DNA of 64,000 nt, from the NCBI RefSeq assembly GCF_030767025.1, contig NZ_JASITE010000001.1:310001-374000 (forward strand), read 5' to 3'. The notes beneath the pieces are model-generated. The model was given only the letters and a program-made list of their open reading frames with translations. It made no database searches and had not been told where the DNA came from. The translations under genes and the position numbers were made by a program. Origin of the DNA: Nocardia sp. CC227C (lineage in GTDB: Bacteria; Actinomycetota; Actinomycetes; Mycobacteriales; Mycobacteriaceae). Each line of letters begins with the position of its first letter. Position 1 is the stretch's first letter. Below are positions 41,910 through 50,822 of the stretch, piece after piece.

Positions 41910-42710
41910 TTGCGTAACGTCGCTCGTGTACTGCTCATGCTCCTGGCACTGGTGTGCGGTGCCGCGTTCGTCCCGACGACGGCGGCGGCCGCTCCGGCCC
42001 TCGACGACACCACCTCCGGCAAGCTCGACGAACTGCTGCGGGTGCGCGCGGCCGCGGGCGAGCGGAATACGGGCGAACTGCTGGAACTGCTGTCGCGCGA
42101 GTTCCTGGGGACGCCGTACCGGGCGAATATGCTCATCGGTTCCGCCGACCGGCCCGAAGAGCTGGTGATCGACTTCCGGGCGCTGGACTGCTTCACCTAC
42201 CTCGACTACGTGACGGCGCTGAGCCGCTCCGCCGACCGGGACCAGTTCGTGGAGAATCTGATCCGGACCCGCTACACCGACGGGCGGGTCGATTTCGCAC
42301 ACCGCAAGCACTTCTTCACCGACTGGGCGCACACCGAGCGCGTCGCCGCCACGGATATCACCGCCGCGGTGAGCCCGGCGGCGGTGACGGTCGACAAGCG
42401 CCTCAACGCCAAAGCCGATGGCGGGACTTATCTTCCGGGTCTGCCGGTGGTCGAGCGCGCCATCACCTACATTCCCCGCGACGCGGTGGACGACGGCGTG
42501 ATCGCCGGGCTGCGCACCGGCGACTACATCGGCGCGTACGCCGACGGGGCGGGACTCGACGTCACCCATGTCGGCTTCTTCGTCATGACCCCGTCCGGCC
42601 CGGTCTTCCGCAACGCGTCCTCGCTGGCGGAACACGACAGGGTGGTCGACTCGCCCTTCCTCGACTACGTGCGCACCACTCCGGGCATCGTGGTTTTGCG
42701 CCCGCTGTGA
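41910..42710 (+). CDS. Secreted DUF1460 (N-acetylmuramoyl-L-alanine amidase-like) protein
   Basis: An exported NlpC/P60-like protein of 266 residues. A signal peptide (VLLMLLALVCGAAFVPTTAAAA) is followed by the DUF1460 domain with the Cys motif LDCFTYLDYV and the His motif LDVTHVGFFV, which should form the catalytic pair. Preferred start is the TTG at 41910, four bases after GGAGG; earlier in-frame starts extend into the divergent promoter. A cell-wall peptidase or amidase role is inferred from family. Confidence 0.82.
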   Translation: MRNVARVLLMLLALVCGAAFVPTTAAAAPALDDTTSGKLDELLRVRAAAGERNTGELLELLSREFLGTPYRANMLIGSADRPEELVIDFRALDCFTYLDYVTALSRSADRDQFVENLIRTRYTDGRVDFAHRKHFFTDWAHTERVAATDITAAVSPAAVTVDKRLNAKADGGTYLPGLPVVERAITYIPRDAVDDGVIAGLRTGDYIGAYADGAGLDVTHVGFFVMTPSGPVFRNASSLAEHDRVVDSPFLDYVRTTPGIVVLRPL

Positions 42711-42754
42711 CGCGGGGGTGGTGACACGCGGGCTCACGGTTGTGTCTCGCGTCA

Positions 42755-42774
42755 CAAACAGACTCTACTGTTTG
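42755..42774. promoter_or_regulatory. Inverted repeat upstream of the decayed protease gene
   Basis: CAAACAG-ACTCTA-CTGTTTG: perfect 7-base arms (8 with the flanking A/T) and a 6-base spacer, ending four bases before the ATG of the protease relic. It is a probable regulator site that outlived the gene. Confidence 0.5.
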
Positions 42775-42778
42775 TCTC

Positions 42779-43523
42779 ATGGGTCTATCGCGCTCGCAGT
42801 GCACCCGATCGACCGTCGCCTTGATTCCGCTGCGCCGCACGGCGATTGCCATTGCCGCCGGGCTGGCGCTGTCCGTCCCGGGCGGTGTGGTGCGGGCGGA
42901 ACCGGCGCTGCCCGCGGGTCTGACCGACGCGGTCGGACGGGACCTGGGGCTGACGGCGGGGGAGTATCTGCGGCGCGCCGAGCTCGGTCAGCGGGTGGCG
43001 CGTTTCGCCGCCGACGCGCGGCAGCGTTATCCGCTGGCCTTCGCGGGAGCCTGGCTGGATGGTGCGACCCCGGTCGCGGCGCTGACCGCCGCCGAGGGTG
43101 CGGACGCGGCCCGGCGGGCGGCGCGGGCCGCGGGGTTCGAGGTGCGGGCGGCCGAGCGCAGCGAGGTGGCGTTGGGACGGGACAGGACGGCCTTCGACGG
43201 TTGGCTGGCCGACCAGCGGTGTGGTGCGCGAGGTCGACGTCACCAGCCGGGTGAGCGATCAGCACCGGCGCACACCCGCGGTGGAGCTGACCGGGCTGTT
43301 CCGCACCAATGCCTGTGCCCTGCCCGGTGACAGCGGTGGCCCGGTGCTCACCGGCACCAAGGCGCTCGGCATCTCCAGCAATGTGCCGTCCGTGAATCTG
43401 GCGCTGTGCCCGGTGCGCGAGCCGATCACCGCCGGTTCCGCCGACTTCGGCCCCGGCCTGATCGCCCAGCCCGTCACCGCCGTGCTGGACGAGAACCCGG
43501 GTATGACCCTGCGCACCGGGTGA
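42779..43523 (+). pseudogene. Decayed S1 (streptogrisin-like) secreted protease
   Basis: Two frames together make half a protease. The first (from ATG 42779) gives a signal peptide (AIAIAAGLALSVPGGVVRA) and a prodomain-like part (LTDAVGRDLGLTAGEYLRRA) to about 43215. The second, shifted by +1, continues with VVREVDVTSRV and the nucleophile motif CALPGDSGGPVLTG, ending at 43523. The segment that should carry the catalytic His and Asp is absent, so an internal deletion plus frameshift inactivated the gene. I judge this by comparison with remembered Nocardia S1 peptidases of about 400 residues. Confidence 0.75.
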
Positions 43524-43554
43524 GCGCCGTCGCCCGGGCGGCTATGGTCGAGTC

Positions 43555-43719
43555 ATGGGCGTCATGGGTGAACTGTTTCCCGGCAAGAAGCTGACCGATG
43601 AGAACACCGAGGACGGCGGCGGCCAAACGCACCGGCCGCGCGTGGACCTCGACCTCGACGCCGGGGTGATCCGGGTATCGCCCGGAACCCGGCCCGCCGA
43701 GGGCGAGAGCGCCGACTGA
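43555..43719 (+). CDS. Small DUF6191-like protein (54 residues)
   Basis: A short acidic protein starting MGVMGELFPGKKLTDE and ending with VDLDLDAGVIRVSPG. The pattern of an LF-G-K start, a charged middle and an RVDLD-GVIRV end resembles small actinobacterial proteins annotated DUF6191, whose function is unknown. Codon usage is strongly actinobacterial. It follows the decayed protease by 31 bases. Confidence 0.6.
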   Translation: MGVMGELFPGKKLTDENTEDGGGQTHRPRVDLDLDAGVIRVSPGTRPAEGESAD

Positions 43720-43835
43720 GCGCTGGTCGCTGTGGCGCGGCGGGTACTCGCACCGTGCCTCGCCGCACACCGTGGTAGCCGGTGGCACACTCGACGCCAC
43801 GCCAGCCGGTTCACACCGACTCGCATCGCGCTGCG

Positions 43836-45188
43836 TCACGTCGTCGAGTCGGATGCCGATCCCTCTCGGGAGGACGCGGTGGTGACGAAGGGGGCGGGAC
43901 CGCCGAGACCCTGCCAGTCGGGCTGGGCGGCGACCGCGCGGTCCAGCGTGGTGCCGAAGGCCGCGGTGTCGGCGTCGATGGCGGCCAGGCGTTCCAGCAC
44001 CGGTGGGGTGCGCTCCAGCGGGCAGGCGCGCAGCAGATCCGCGTACAGGGCGCGCAGCCGGCGCACCACCTGGAGGGAGTCGCGGCCGTAGTAGCGGATC
44101 TCGTCGACGGCGAGGGACAGGTAGTCCGACCACTCGGAGGTGCGGTGGGTTAGCCGCACCCTGCCGTCGCGGTCGCGGATGCGGGTGACGCCGAGGTCGC
44201 GCCCGGACAGATCGAGCAGCAGCGCGCCGATGTGGTCGAGCGCCTGCACCGCCGTGGTCGGATCGTTGACGGCCGGGGACAGCGCCTTGATCGCGATATC
44301 GACCATGACCCGCAGCGCGAAGGCCGGATCGGCCTCCACCACCCGTTCGATGCCGACCACCACGTGCCGCCGCAGCTTGCGCTCGGAAATCCCGGTCGCG
44401 CCGTGGATGTCGAACAGCGGCGCACCGGGCAGCACGAAATCCCCGACCGCGGGCACCACCACGATCCGGCAGTCGGCCCGCCGCGCGAGTTCGGCGATGG
44501 CGTCGTCGTCGAAGCCGAGCAGGACGCCGGCGCGGCCGGTGTGCCGGAGCACCCGATCCGGCGGCCCGTCGGCGGCCTCGTCGGCATCCGTCTCGCTCCC
44601 GTACGGATTCGGGTGCACGGCGGCGGCCGTCCGGGCTCCGGCGAGCGACACCCGGTCCAGGGCCTTGACCAGGCGCAGGAAGTTGACCACCCGGGTGAGC
44701 AGCGCGAAGAACAGGGCCACGCTGGTCAGGGCGAGCCCGACGGCCACCACCGAGGAGAGCACCGGCTCGTAGTCCTCCAGGCGCGCGGCCAGCCGCACCG
44801 AGACCAGCAGCGTGTACACGAAGGTCGCCATGAAGGTGCCCAGGGACGCGCCCAGCACCCAGTCCTGGGTGAGGCGGGGCGCGAAGCGCGCCGACATGGT
44901 GCCGGTGCCGAACTGGATGACCAGCAGCAGCACCGAGAACACGAAGCCGGTGAAGGCGATGGTGCCCGACGCCACCGCCGCGAGCACGGTCGCCATGACG
45001 GCCGGGTCGAACTTCCACGCGAACTCCCCCGGGGGCAGTTCGGCCAGGGTGTCGGCCAGCAGCCGGTCCAGATACGGCACCAGCCAGGACAGCAGCACCG
45101 CCGCCCCGACGATGAGAGACGGGAGCAGCCACACCCGTCGCTGCCGATACACCCAGCGAACCTCGCTGAACCAGGAAAGCACCCGCAT
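43836..45188 (-). CDS. DUF2254 membrane protein
   Basis: About 450 residues. Four hydrophobic helices lie in residues ~15-165 (WLLPSLIVGAAVLLSWLVPYL, FTGFVFSVLLLVIQFGTGTM), followed by a large cytoplasmic domain with PAVNDPTTAVQALDHIG and YYGRDSLQVVRRLRALYADLL. This matches the predicted-membrane-protein family DUF2254, of unknown function and common in actinobacteria. Start ATG 45188 (MRVLSWFSEV) is preferred over a GTG six codons upstream. Confidence 0.83.
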   Translation of the reverse strand: MRVLSWFSEVRWVYRQRRVWLLPSLIVGAAVLLSWLVPYLDRLLADTLAELPPGEFAWKFDPAVMATVLAAVASGTIAFTGFVFSVLLLVIQFGTGTMSARFAPRLTQDWVLGASLGTFMATFVYTLLVSVRLAARLEDYEPVLSSVVAVGLALTSVALFFALLTRVVNFLRLVKALDRVSLAGARTAAAVHPNPYGSETDADEAADGPPDRVLRHTGRAGVLLGFDDDAIAELARRADCRIVVVPAVGDFVLPGAPLFDIHGATGISERKLRRHVVVGIERVVEADPAFALRVMVDIAIKALSPAVNDPTTAVQALDHIGALLLDLSGRDLGVTRIRDRDGRVRLTHRTSEWSDYLSLAVDEIRYYGRDSLQVVRRLRALYADLLRACPLERTPPVLERLAAIDADTAAFGTTLDRAVAAQPDWQGLGGPAPFVTTASSREGSASDSTT

Positions 45189-45302
45189 CACCGCCGTTCG
45201 TTCCACAAGCGTGCTGCTCGGATGAGGTCGACCTTACCGGCGACCGGTCCGGGTCCCGGACCTCTCAGCCGCTCTCAGTTAATTCGTGGCATTGTCGATG
45301 AG

Positions 45303-46037
45303 GTGCCGTCCTCATCACCGTCGCAGCACGTGTCCACCCCGCCCGTGGCAGCGCACCGGCCCGTCGGCCCGCGCCGCACCTACCTCGGTATCGCCGTCAT
45401 GCTGCTGCTGGGCGCGGTGTTCAGCGGGCTCACCGCCGTCGTGATGCGGGCGGCCGGGCCGACGGATGTCGATACCGCCCTGCACGACTGGGTGGTCGGC
45501 TTCCGGTCCGACGGGTTGACGCTGGCCGCCCGGATGGTCACGACCTGCGGCGACACCCTCACCATGGCGGTGCTGGCGACGGCCGTATGCGTGGGCTTCG
45601 CGTGGCGGCGGTGGTGGGAGTCCGCCGCGCTGGTCGGCATCGCCGCCCTGGGCGCGGCGGTACTGGTGGCGGTCGGCAAACGGCTCGTCGGCCGGGAGCG
45701 TCCGCCGCTGGACGGGCGGCTGGCCACCGAGAGCAGCCTGTCGTATCCCTCGGGGCACAGCCTCGGCTCATTCGTGGTGATCGGTGTCGTGGTCGTGGCC
45801 CTGCTGCCGCACCTGCGCGGGAGGGTACGCCCGGCCCTGCCCGCGCTGGCCGTGGCGCTGGTACCCGCCATCGGCCTGTCCCGGGTCTACCTCGGCGTGC
45901 ACTGGCCAACCGATGTGCTCGCGGGCTGGACCCTCGGCGCGCTCTGGCTCGTCCTGTGCCGCACCTGCGGTATCGGGCGCGGGGTGGGTGCCCGATTGGC
46001 GCGGTTGGATCGGCGTCCTCCGCTCGACCCCCGGTAG
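45303..46037 (+). CDS. PAP2-family membrane phosphatase
   Basis: A 244-residue membrane-embedded lipid phosphatase. The three-part signature is complete: KRLVGRERPP, YPSGHSLGSF and SRVYLGVHWPTDVLAGW, with six hydrophobic helices. Probable substrates are undecaprenyl diphosphate or phosphatidic-acid-like lipids. The start is uncertain (GTG 45303 or 45330); no strong ribosome binding site precedes either. A long open frame reaching further left is the shadow of the DUF2254 gene. Confidence 0.88.
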   Translation: MPSSSPSQHVSTPPVAAHRPVGPRRTYLGIAVMLLLGAVFSGLTAVVMRAAGPTDVDTALHDWVVGFRSDGLTLAARMVTTCGDTLTMAVLATAVCVGFAWRRWWESAALVGIAALGAAVLVAVGKRLVGRERPPLDGRLATESSLSYPSGHSLGSFVVIGVVVVALLPHLRGRVRPALPALAVALVPAIGLSRVYLGVHWPTDVLAGWTLGALWLVLCRTCGIGRGVGARLARLDRRPPLDPR

Positions 46038-46093
46038 TTCCGCCGTACCCGAAACCGGCCGCGCGGCATGGTTGGCGCTGATATCTTCTCGCC

Positions 46094-48214
46094 ATGTCGG
46101 CCACGAAAGATCTTGCGACACCGGCCGAATTGGGTGTCGACGACGAGGAGCGGCCCGCGCGGACCCTGTCCGGGTTGCCGGAACGCCTCGTGGCCCTCAG
46201 TGGGTTCGCCATCGCGGTTCTGGTGCTGTGGCAGGTGTTTCGGCCGTTACCGCAGGGCAGCCAGTACTACCTCGTGGTCTTCCTCGCGGTCACCCTGCCG
46301 CTGGTCTTCCTGAGCTATCGCTCCGGGTGGCGGCACCTGGACGGGGGCACCGGATGGGTCGACCGGGCGCACGGGCCGGCACCCTGGGATTGGCTGCTGG
46401 CCGTGCTGGCGCTGCTGGTCTGCCTGTATCCGGTGCTGCCGCTGGCCATCGGATCCGGTGGCGGGGGGTATGACGCCTTCCTCGACCGGCAGGGTCTGCT
46501 CGATCCCGTCGACATCGCCATGGGCGCGCTGGTGCTGCTGCTCGTGGCGGAGGCGTGCCGCCGTACCACGGGCTGGGTGCTGCCGCTGGTGTGCGCGCTG
46601 TTCCTGGGCTACGGCTACTACGGCGGGCTGCTGCCGCAGCATTGGTCGGTGGCGCACGCCGGACTCGACTTCGACCAGATCGTGGACGCGCTCTACAACT
46701 CCGGCAGCGGGTTCTACGGCACCCCGCTGGATGTGGCGGCCAGCTATATCGCGCTGTTCACCATCTACGGCGCGGTGCTCGAATTCTCCGGTGCGGCGCG
46801 CTTTTTCGTGGAGCTTTCGGTGGCGGCGTTCCGGCGGTCGCGGACGGCGGCGGGCCGCACCGCGGTGACCTCCGGCTTCCTGCTCGGCACGGTCTCGGGC
46901 TCGGGGACCGCGACCGCGGTGACCAATGGCGTCGTCACCTGGCCGATCCTGCGCAAAGCGGGCTACCGACCCGAGCAGGCCGGTGGCATGCTGGCCGCCG
47001 CCGGTGTCGGTGCGATCCTCTCCCCGCCGACGCTGGGGGTCGCGGCCTTCATCGTGGCCGAGTACCTGGAGGTCTCGTACCTCACCGTGCTGCTGTGGGC
47101 GACGATCCCGACCCTGCTCTACTACCTGGGCATTCTGCTGGCGGTCGAGATCGACGCGCGCCGGTTCCACCGCCGGGGATCCGGCGACGGCGAACCGGCC
47201 GCCGATGCCGGACCGTCGGCATGGAAGCTGTTGGTGCGCTTCGGCTATCACTTCCTGTCGCTCATCGCCATCGTGGTGCTGATGCTGCTGGGGTTCGCGG
47301 CGACAAAGGCGGTGGTGTACGCCACCGCGCTCGCCTTCCTGCTCGCCGTCGCCGACCGCGCGGCGCGGCAATGGCATACGACGGCCACCCGGCGGGAAAT
47401 GCTGCGCGAGTTCGCCTTCGGCTGCTTCACCGCCCTGTCCGGCGGTATCCGTGCCGCTCTGCCCGTGGTGGCGGTGTGCGCCGCCGCGGGCATCATCACC
47501 GCCATGACCACCAAGACCGGCCTCGGCGCACAGCTGGCCGGCGTCCTGGTGCGGACGGCGGAGGCGATATCCGACAATCCGACCGTGGTGCTGGCCTGCA
47601 CCGTCGTCCTGGCCGCCGTGGCGCTGGCGCTGCTCGGGCTGGCCATTCCGGTGACGGCCTCCTTCGTCATCGGCTGGGTGATCATCGCGCCCGCCCTGCT
47701 GTCCCTCGGCGTCTCCGGCCCGGCCACCGCCATGTTCGTCTTCTACTACTCGGTGCTGTCGGAGGTGACGCCGCCGACAGCGCTGGCCGCGGTCGGTGCG
47801 GCGGCGGTGACCGGGGCCAAGCCGATCCCGACCATGTGGCAGACGCTGCGCTACGCGCTGCCCGCCTTCCTGGTGCCGATGGTCTTCGTGCTCACCGGCG
47901 CCGGTGAACGACTGCTCGGGCGCGGACCGATCCTGGAGATCGTGGCCACCGGTCTGATGGTGGCGCTGGGGGTGGCCGCCCTCGCCATGGCCACCGGGGG
48001 CTGGGTGTTCGGCGTCGGCGAGGCCGGGCGGGCGGCACGCGTCCTGGCCGGGCTGGCGGGGCTGGCCCTGCTGTATCCGAGGCCGGTCACCCTCGCCGTC
48101 GGTGCGGCCCTGCTCGCCGCGGCGGCGTTGCTCACCCGGCTGCTGCGCCGGAATCCACCCGTCGACGAAAGTCCCCCGGCGCGCGTCGCCGATCCGACAG
48201 GAGGCACACCATGA
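46094..48214 (+). CDS. TRAP transporter fused permease (TAXI type)
   Basis: A 706-residue membrane protein in which the small (DctQ-like) and large (DctM-like) permease parts are fused, as in TAXI-TRAP systems. The large part contains GTVSGSGTATAVTNGVVTWPIL, GYRPEQAGGMLAAAGVGAILSPPTLG and EVTPPTALAAVGAAAVTG, all characteristic. About 15-17 helices. Its stop overlaps the start of the binding-protein gene by four bases. It works as a sodium- or proton-coupled importer of carboxylates; substrate unknown. Confidence 0.92.
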   Translation: MSATKDLATPAELGVDDEERPARTLSGLPERLVALSGFAIAVLVLWQVFRPLPQGSQYYLVVFLAVTLPLVFLSYRSGWRHLDGGTGWVDRAHGPAPWDWLLAVLALLVCLYPVLPLAIGSGGGGYDAFLDRQGLLDPVDIAMGALVLLLVAEACRRTTGWVLPLVCALFLGYGYYGGLLPQHWSVAHAGLDFDQIVDALYNSGSGFYGTPLDVAASYIALFTIYGAVLEFSGAARFFVELSVAAFRRSRTAAGRTAVTSGFLLGTVSGSGTATAVTNGVVTWPILRKAGYRPEQAGGMLAAAGVGAILSPPTLGVAAFIVAEYLEVSYLTVLLWATIPTLLYYLGILLAVEIDARRFHRRGSGDGEPAADAGPSAWKLLVRFGYHFLSLIAIVVLMLLGFAATKAVVYATALAFLLAVADRAARQWHTTATRREMLREFAFGCFTALSGGIRAALPVVAVCAAAGIITAMTTKTGLGAQLAGVLVRTAEAISDNPTVVLACTVVLAAVALALLGLAIPVTASFVIGWVIIAPALLSLGVSGPATAMFVFYYSVLSEVTPPTALAAVGAAAVTGAKPIPTMWQTLRYALPAFLVPMVFVLTGAGERLLGRGPILEIVATGLMVALGVAALAMATGGWVFGVGEAGRAARVLAGLAGLALLYPRPVTLAVGAALLAAAALLTRLLRRNPPVDESPPARVADPTGGTP

Positions 48215-49200
48215 GAACAGTCGTGACGATCGCCGCGGTGGCCGCGGTGTCGGCGGCCCTGTTGACCGGCTGCGGTGGGCGACAGGACACACCGCGGGTC
48301 GACACCGGCGGCGAGATCACCTGCGAGGTGAACCAGGACACCCGGATCGGCATCGCCACCGGCAATGCCACCGGCGTGTACTTCGCCCTCGGAAACGCCT
48401 ACGCGGAACAGATTTCCGCCGCCACCGACGGCACGGTCAAGGCCACCGCCGCCGAGACCGGCGCCTCGGTGCAGAATATCCAGCAGCTGGTGGCGGGCAC
48501 CTACCAGGTCGCCTTCTCCCTCGCCGACACCGCCGCCGACGCCGTGCGCGGGACCGGCAGCTTCGAGGGGGAGCAGCCGGTGCGGGCGCTGTCGCGGATC
48601 TACGCCAACTACACGCAGGTGATCGTGCGGGCCGACGCGAATATCGGTTCGGTGGCCGATCTGCGGGGCAAGCGGGTCTCCACGGGTTCACCGAAATCGG
48701 GGACCGAGGTGATCGCGCAGCGGCTGCTCACCGCGGCCGGACTCGACCCGGACGCCGACGTCGCCGCGCAGCGGCTCGACCTGACCAAGACCGTGGACGG
48801 TATGAAGGACGGCTCCATCGACGCCATGTTCTGGTCCGGCGGGCTGCCCACACCCGGGATCACCGACCTGTTCACCACCGCCCGCGACGAGGTGCGCTTC
48901 CTCGACATCACCGACCTGCTGGACGAGATGCGCGCGGTGAACCCGGTGTACGAGCAGGGCGTCATCCCCGCCGCCGCCTACGGCCTGCCCGCCGATGTCG
49001 AGACCATCGTCGTCCCCAATCTGCTGCTGGTGCGCGACGATATCGACGCCAATCTGGCCTGCGTGCTGACCACGGTGCTCTTCGACCGCAAAACCCAACT
49101 GGAGCAAGTGAATCCGGCCGCCAAGGGGATCGACCGCGCGATCGCGGCCGAGACCGCCCCGGTGCCGCTGCACCGGGGCGCGGAGCAGGCGTTGCGGTAG
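48211..49200 (+). CDS. TAXI-family TRAP solute-binding lipoprotein
   Basis: A 329-residue substrate-binding partner of the fused permease. Signal peptide with lipobox LLTGCGG, so membrane-anchored outside the cell. TAXI hallmarks: IGIATGNATGVYFALGNAYAE near the N-terminus, ETGASVQNIQQLVAGTYQVAF, and GTEVIAQRLLTAAGLD. Glutamate and related dicarboxylates are substrates of some TAXI proteins; no specificity can be read here. Confidence 0.92.
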   Translation: MRTVVTIAAVAAVSAALLTGCGGRQDTPRVDTGGEITCEVNQDTRIGIATGNATGVYFALGNAYAEQISAATDGTVKATAAETGASVQNIQQLVAGTYQVAFSLADTAADAVRGTGSFEGEQPVRALSRIYANYTQVIVRADANIGSVADLRGKRVSTGSPKSGTEVIAQRLLTAAGLDPDADVAAQRLDLTKTVDGMKDGSIDAMFWSGGLPTPGITDLFTTARDEVRFLDITDLLDEMRAVNPVYEQGVIPAAAYGLPADVETIVVPNLLLVRDDIDANLACVLTTVLFDRKTQLEQVNPAAKGIDRAIAAETAPVPLHRGAEQALR

Positions 49201-49204
49201 GCGT

Positions 49205-50152
49205 TCACGGCCTTCGCGACGCCACCGCCCGGTTCGACCCGCGAGTCGGGGCGGCCAGGATGACGAGGGCGAGGACGAGAACGGCCATCCCGCACCGGGA
49301 CAGGACGCTCAGCCGTTCGTGCAGCACCACGACGCCCAGCAGGGCGGCCACCGCCGGTTCGGCCAGGGTCAGGGTGGTAGCCACCTGAGATGTGGTGTGG
49401 CGCAACCCGTAACCGAACAACCGGTACGCCAGGACGGTGGTGCACAGCGCCAGATACAGGGCGACCGCCGCGCCGCGCGGGGCCAGCAGCCAGGACGGGC
49501 CGGTCGCCAGGACCACCGGCAGCACCAGCAGCGCGCCGCCGCCGAACATCGCGCCCATGACCGCGGCGGCGGGGCGTCCGGCGGCGATGAGCCGTCCGCC
49601 GAGCACGGCGTAGCAGGCGTAGGCGAGCCCGCCGCCCGCCGCCAGCGCCACGCCGAGCGGATCGACAACGCCGCCTCCGGTGGTCGAACCCAGAACGAGC
49701 ACAGCGCATCCCGCCACCGCCGCAGGTGTCGCCAGCATCCAGCGTGGATCGGGGCGGGTCCGGGTGACGGCCCAGGCCAGCGCCCCCGCGAAGACGGGAG
49801 CGCAGCCCAGCGCGATCACCGTGGCCACGGCGACGCCGGTGCGCTGCACGGCCGGATAGAAGGTGAGCGGATATCCGGCTACCGCCACCGCCCCCAGGGC
49901 GATCTGCCACCGTTCGCGGCGGGTGCGCGCCGGTACCCCGCGCGCGGTGGCGTAGAGCAGCAGCCCGCCCAGCAGCAGTCCGGTGGATCCGGTGGCGGCT
50001 GCCGGAGTGCCCGAGGGTGCTTGGGTGGCAACGGTTCCCGTGGTTCCCCACAGCATCGCCGCGGTCAGGATGGCCAGCGATCCCCCGATCCGGGGTGAAC
50101 GCCGGTGGGTAGCCCTACGGCGCGCGGCCGTAGCGGCGGAATGATTCGGCAC
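49205..50152 (-). CDS. EamA/DMT-family permease
   Basis: A 315-residue drug/metabolite transporter with about ten helices forming two EamA repeats (ILTAAMLWGTTGTVATQAPS at the N-terminus, LSVLSRCGMAVLVLALVILA near the C-terminus). It is probably an exporter of a small metabolite. Converges on the TRAP operon with only four bases between the stops. GTG start. Confidence 0.85.
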   Translation of the reverse strand: MPNHSAATAARRRATHRRSPRIGGSLAILTAAMLWGTTGTVATQAPSGTPAAATGSTGLLLGGLLLYATARGVPARTRRERWQIALGAVAVAGYPLTFYPAVQRTGVAVATVIALGCAPVFAGALAWAVTRTRPDPRWMLATPAAVAGCAVLVLGSTTGGGVVDPLGVALAAGGGLAYACYAVLGGRLIAAGRPAAAVMGAMFGGGALLVLPVVLATGPSWLLAPRGAAVALYLALCTTVLAYRLFGYGLRHTTSQVATTLTLAEPAVAALLGVVVLHERLSVLSRCGMAVLVLALVILAAPTRGSNRAVASRRP

Positions 50153-50208
50153 AGTCGTGAACTTCCGTCGAATTCCGATAGGAGCTGGATTTCGAACGGG
50201 CGCACGAC

Positions 50209-50232
50209 AATACCGCCGCGCGCGGCGGTATT
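50209..50232. promoter_or_regulatory. 24-base perfect palindrome
   Basis: AATACCGCCGCG followed directly by its exact reverse complement, with no loop. It lies 56 bases upstream of the EamA start in the 201-base gap to the next gene on the same strand. It could be a terminator for the upstream gene or a repressor site; perfect symmetry without a spacer favours protein binding. Confidence 0.55.
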
Positions 50233-50353
50233 ACGGGAAGGAGCCGTCAGGTGCGCCCGGTCACGCGACCGGGGGCGGGGTGACGGTGCGCCAGTAGGTG
50301 CCCATGGCGTCGATCATAGCGGCCGCGGGGCGCAGCGCCCGCGGGCCGGAGGC

Positions 50354-50785
50354 TCAGCCGCGCGGGGTGAGCAGCACCAGGGGGATCTCCCGGCTGGTCT
50401 TGCGCTGATAGTCGGCATACCCCCGGAAGTTCGCGACCACGCGCGGCCACAGCGCGGCACGTTCCGCCGCGTCGGCGACCCGGGCCGTCATCGGCCGCCG
50501 CGGGCCGGACCGCATCGACACCTCCACCTCGGGGTTGTCGCGCAGATTCAGGAACCAGGCGGGGTGGGTGGGGTCGCCACCGCGTGAGGCCACGACGACG
50601 ATGGTGTCGCCGTCGACGACCGGTGCGGTCAGCATGACTCGGCGCGGTTCGCCCGACTTGCGGCCGATGGTGGTGAGCTCGAGCGCGGGCATGCCCACGA
50701 TGGTCCTGCCCAACCTGCCCCCGCTCACCCGCAGCAGTGCGCGATGCAGTGCGTTCTGGACCTTGAACTGAGCGTCGCTGGGCAT
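50354..50785 (-). CDS. Deazaflavin (F420)-dependent nitroreductase-like protein
   Basis: A 143-residue protein of the DDN/AOR family (DUF385). Signature TTIGRKSGEPRRVMLTAPV, ASRGGDPTHPAWFLNLRDNPEV and the C-terminal YADYQRKTSREIPLVLLTP. Family members use F420H2 to reduce quinones or nitro compounds. The real start is MPSDAQFKVQNALHRAL; the longer open frame upstream overlaps the divergent DNA out of homology. Confidence 0.9.
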   Translation of the reverse strand: MPSDAQFKVQNALHRALLRVSGGRLGRTIVGMPALELTTIGRKSGEPRRVMLTAPVVDGDTIVVVASRGGDPTHPAWFLNLRDNPEVEVSMRSGPRRPMTARVADAAERAALWPRVVANFRGYADYQRKTSREIPLVLLTPRG

Positions 50786-50822
50786 GGGGCCGAATCTACC
50801 CGGCGCGGAACGGTCGGGCAGG

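Noticed and set aside
50262..50319. 18-codon micro-ORF on the minus strand (MIDAMGTYWRTV)
   Set aside because: Too short to judge, no ribosome binding site and no recognised family.
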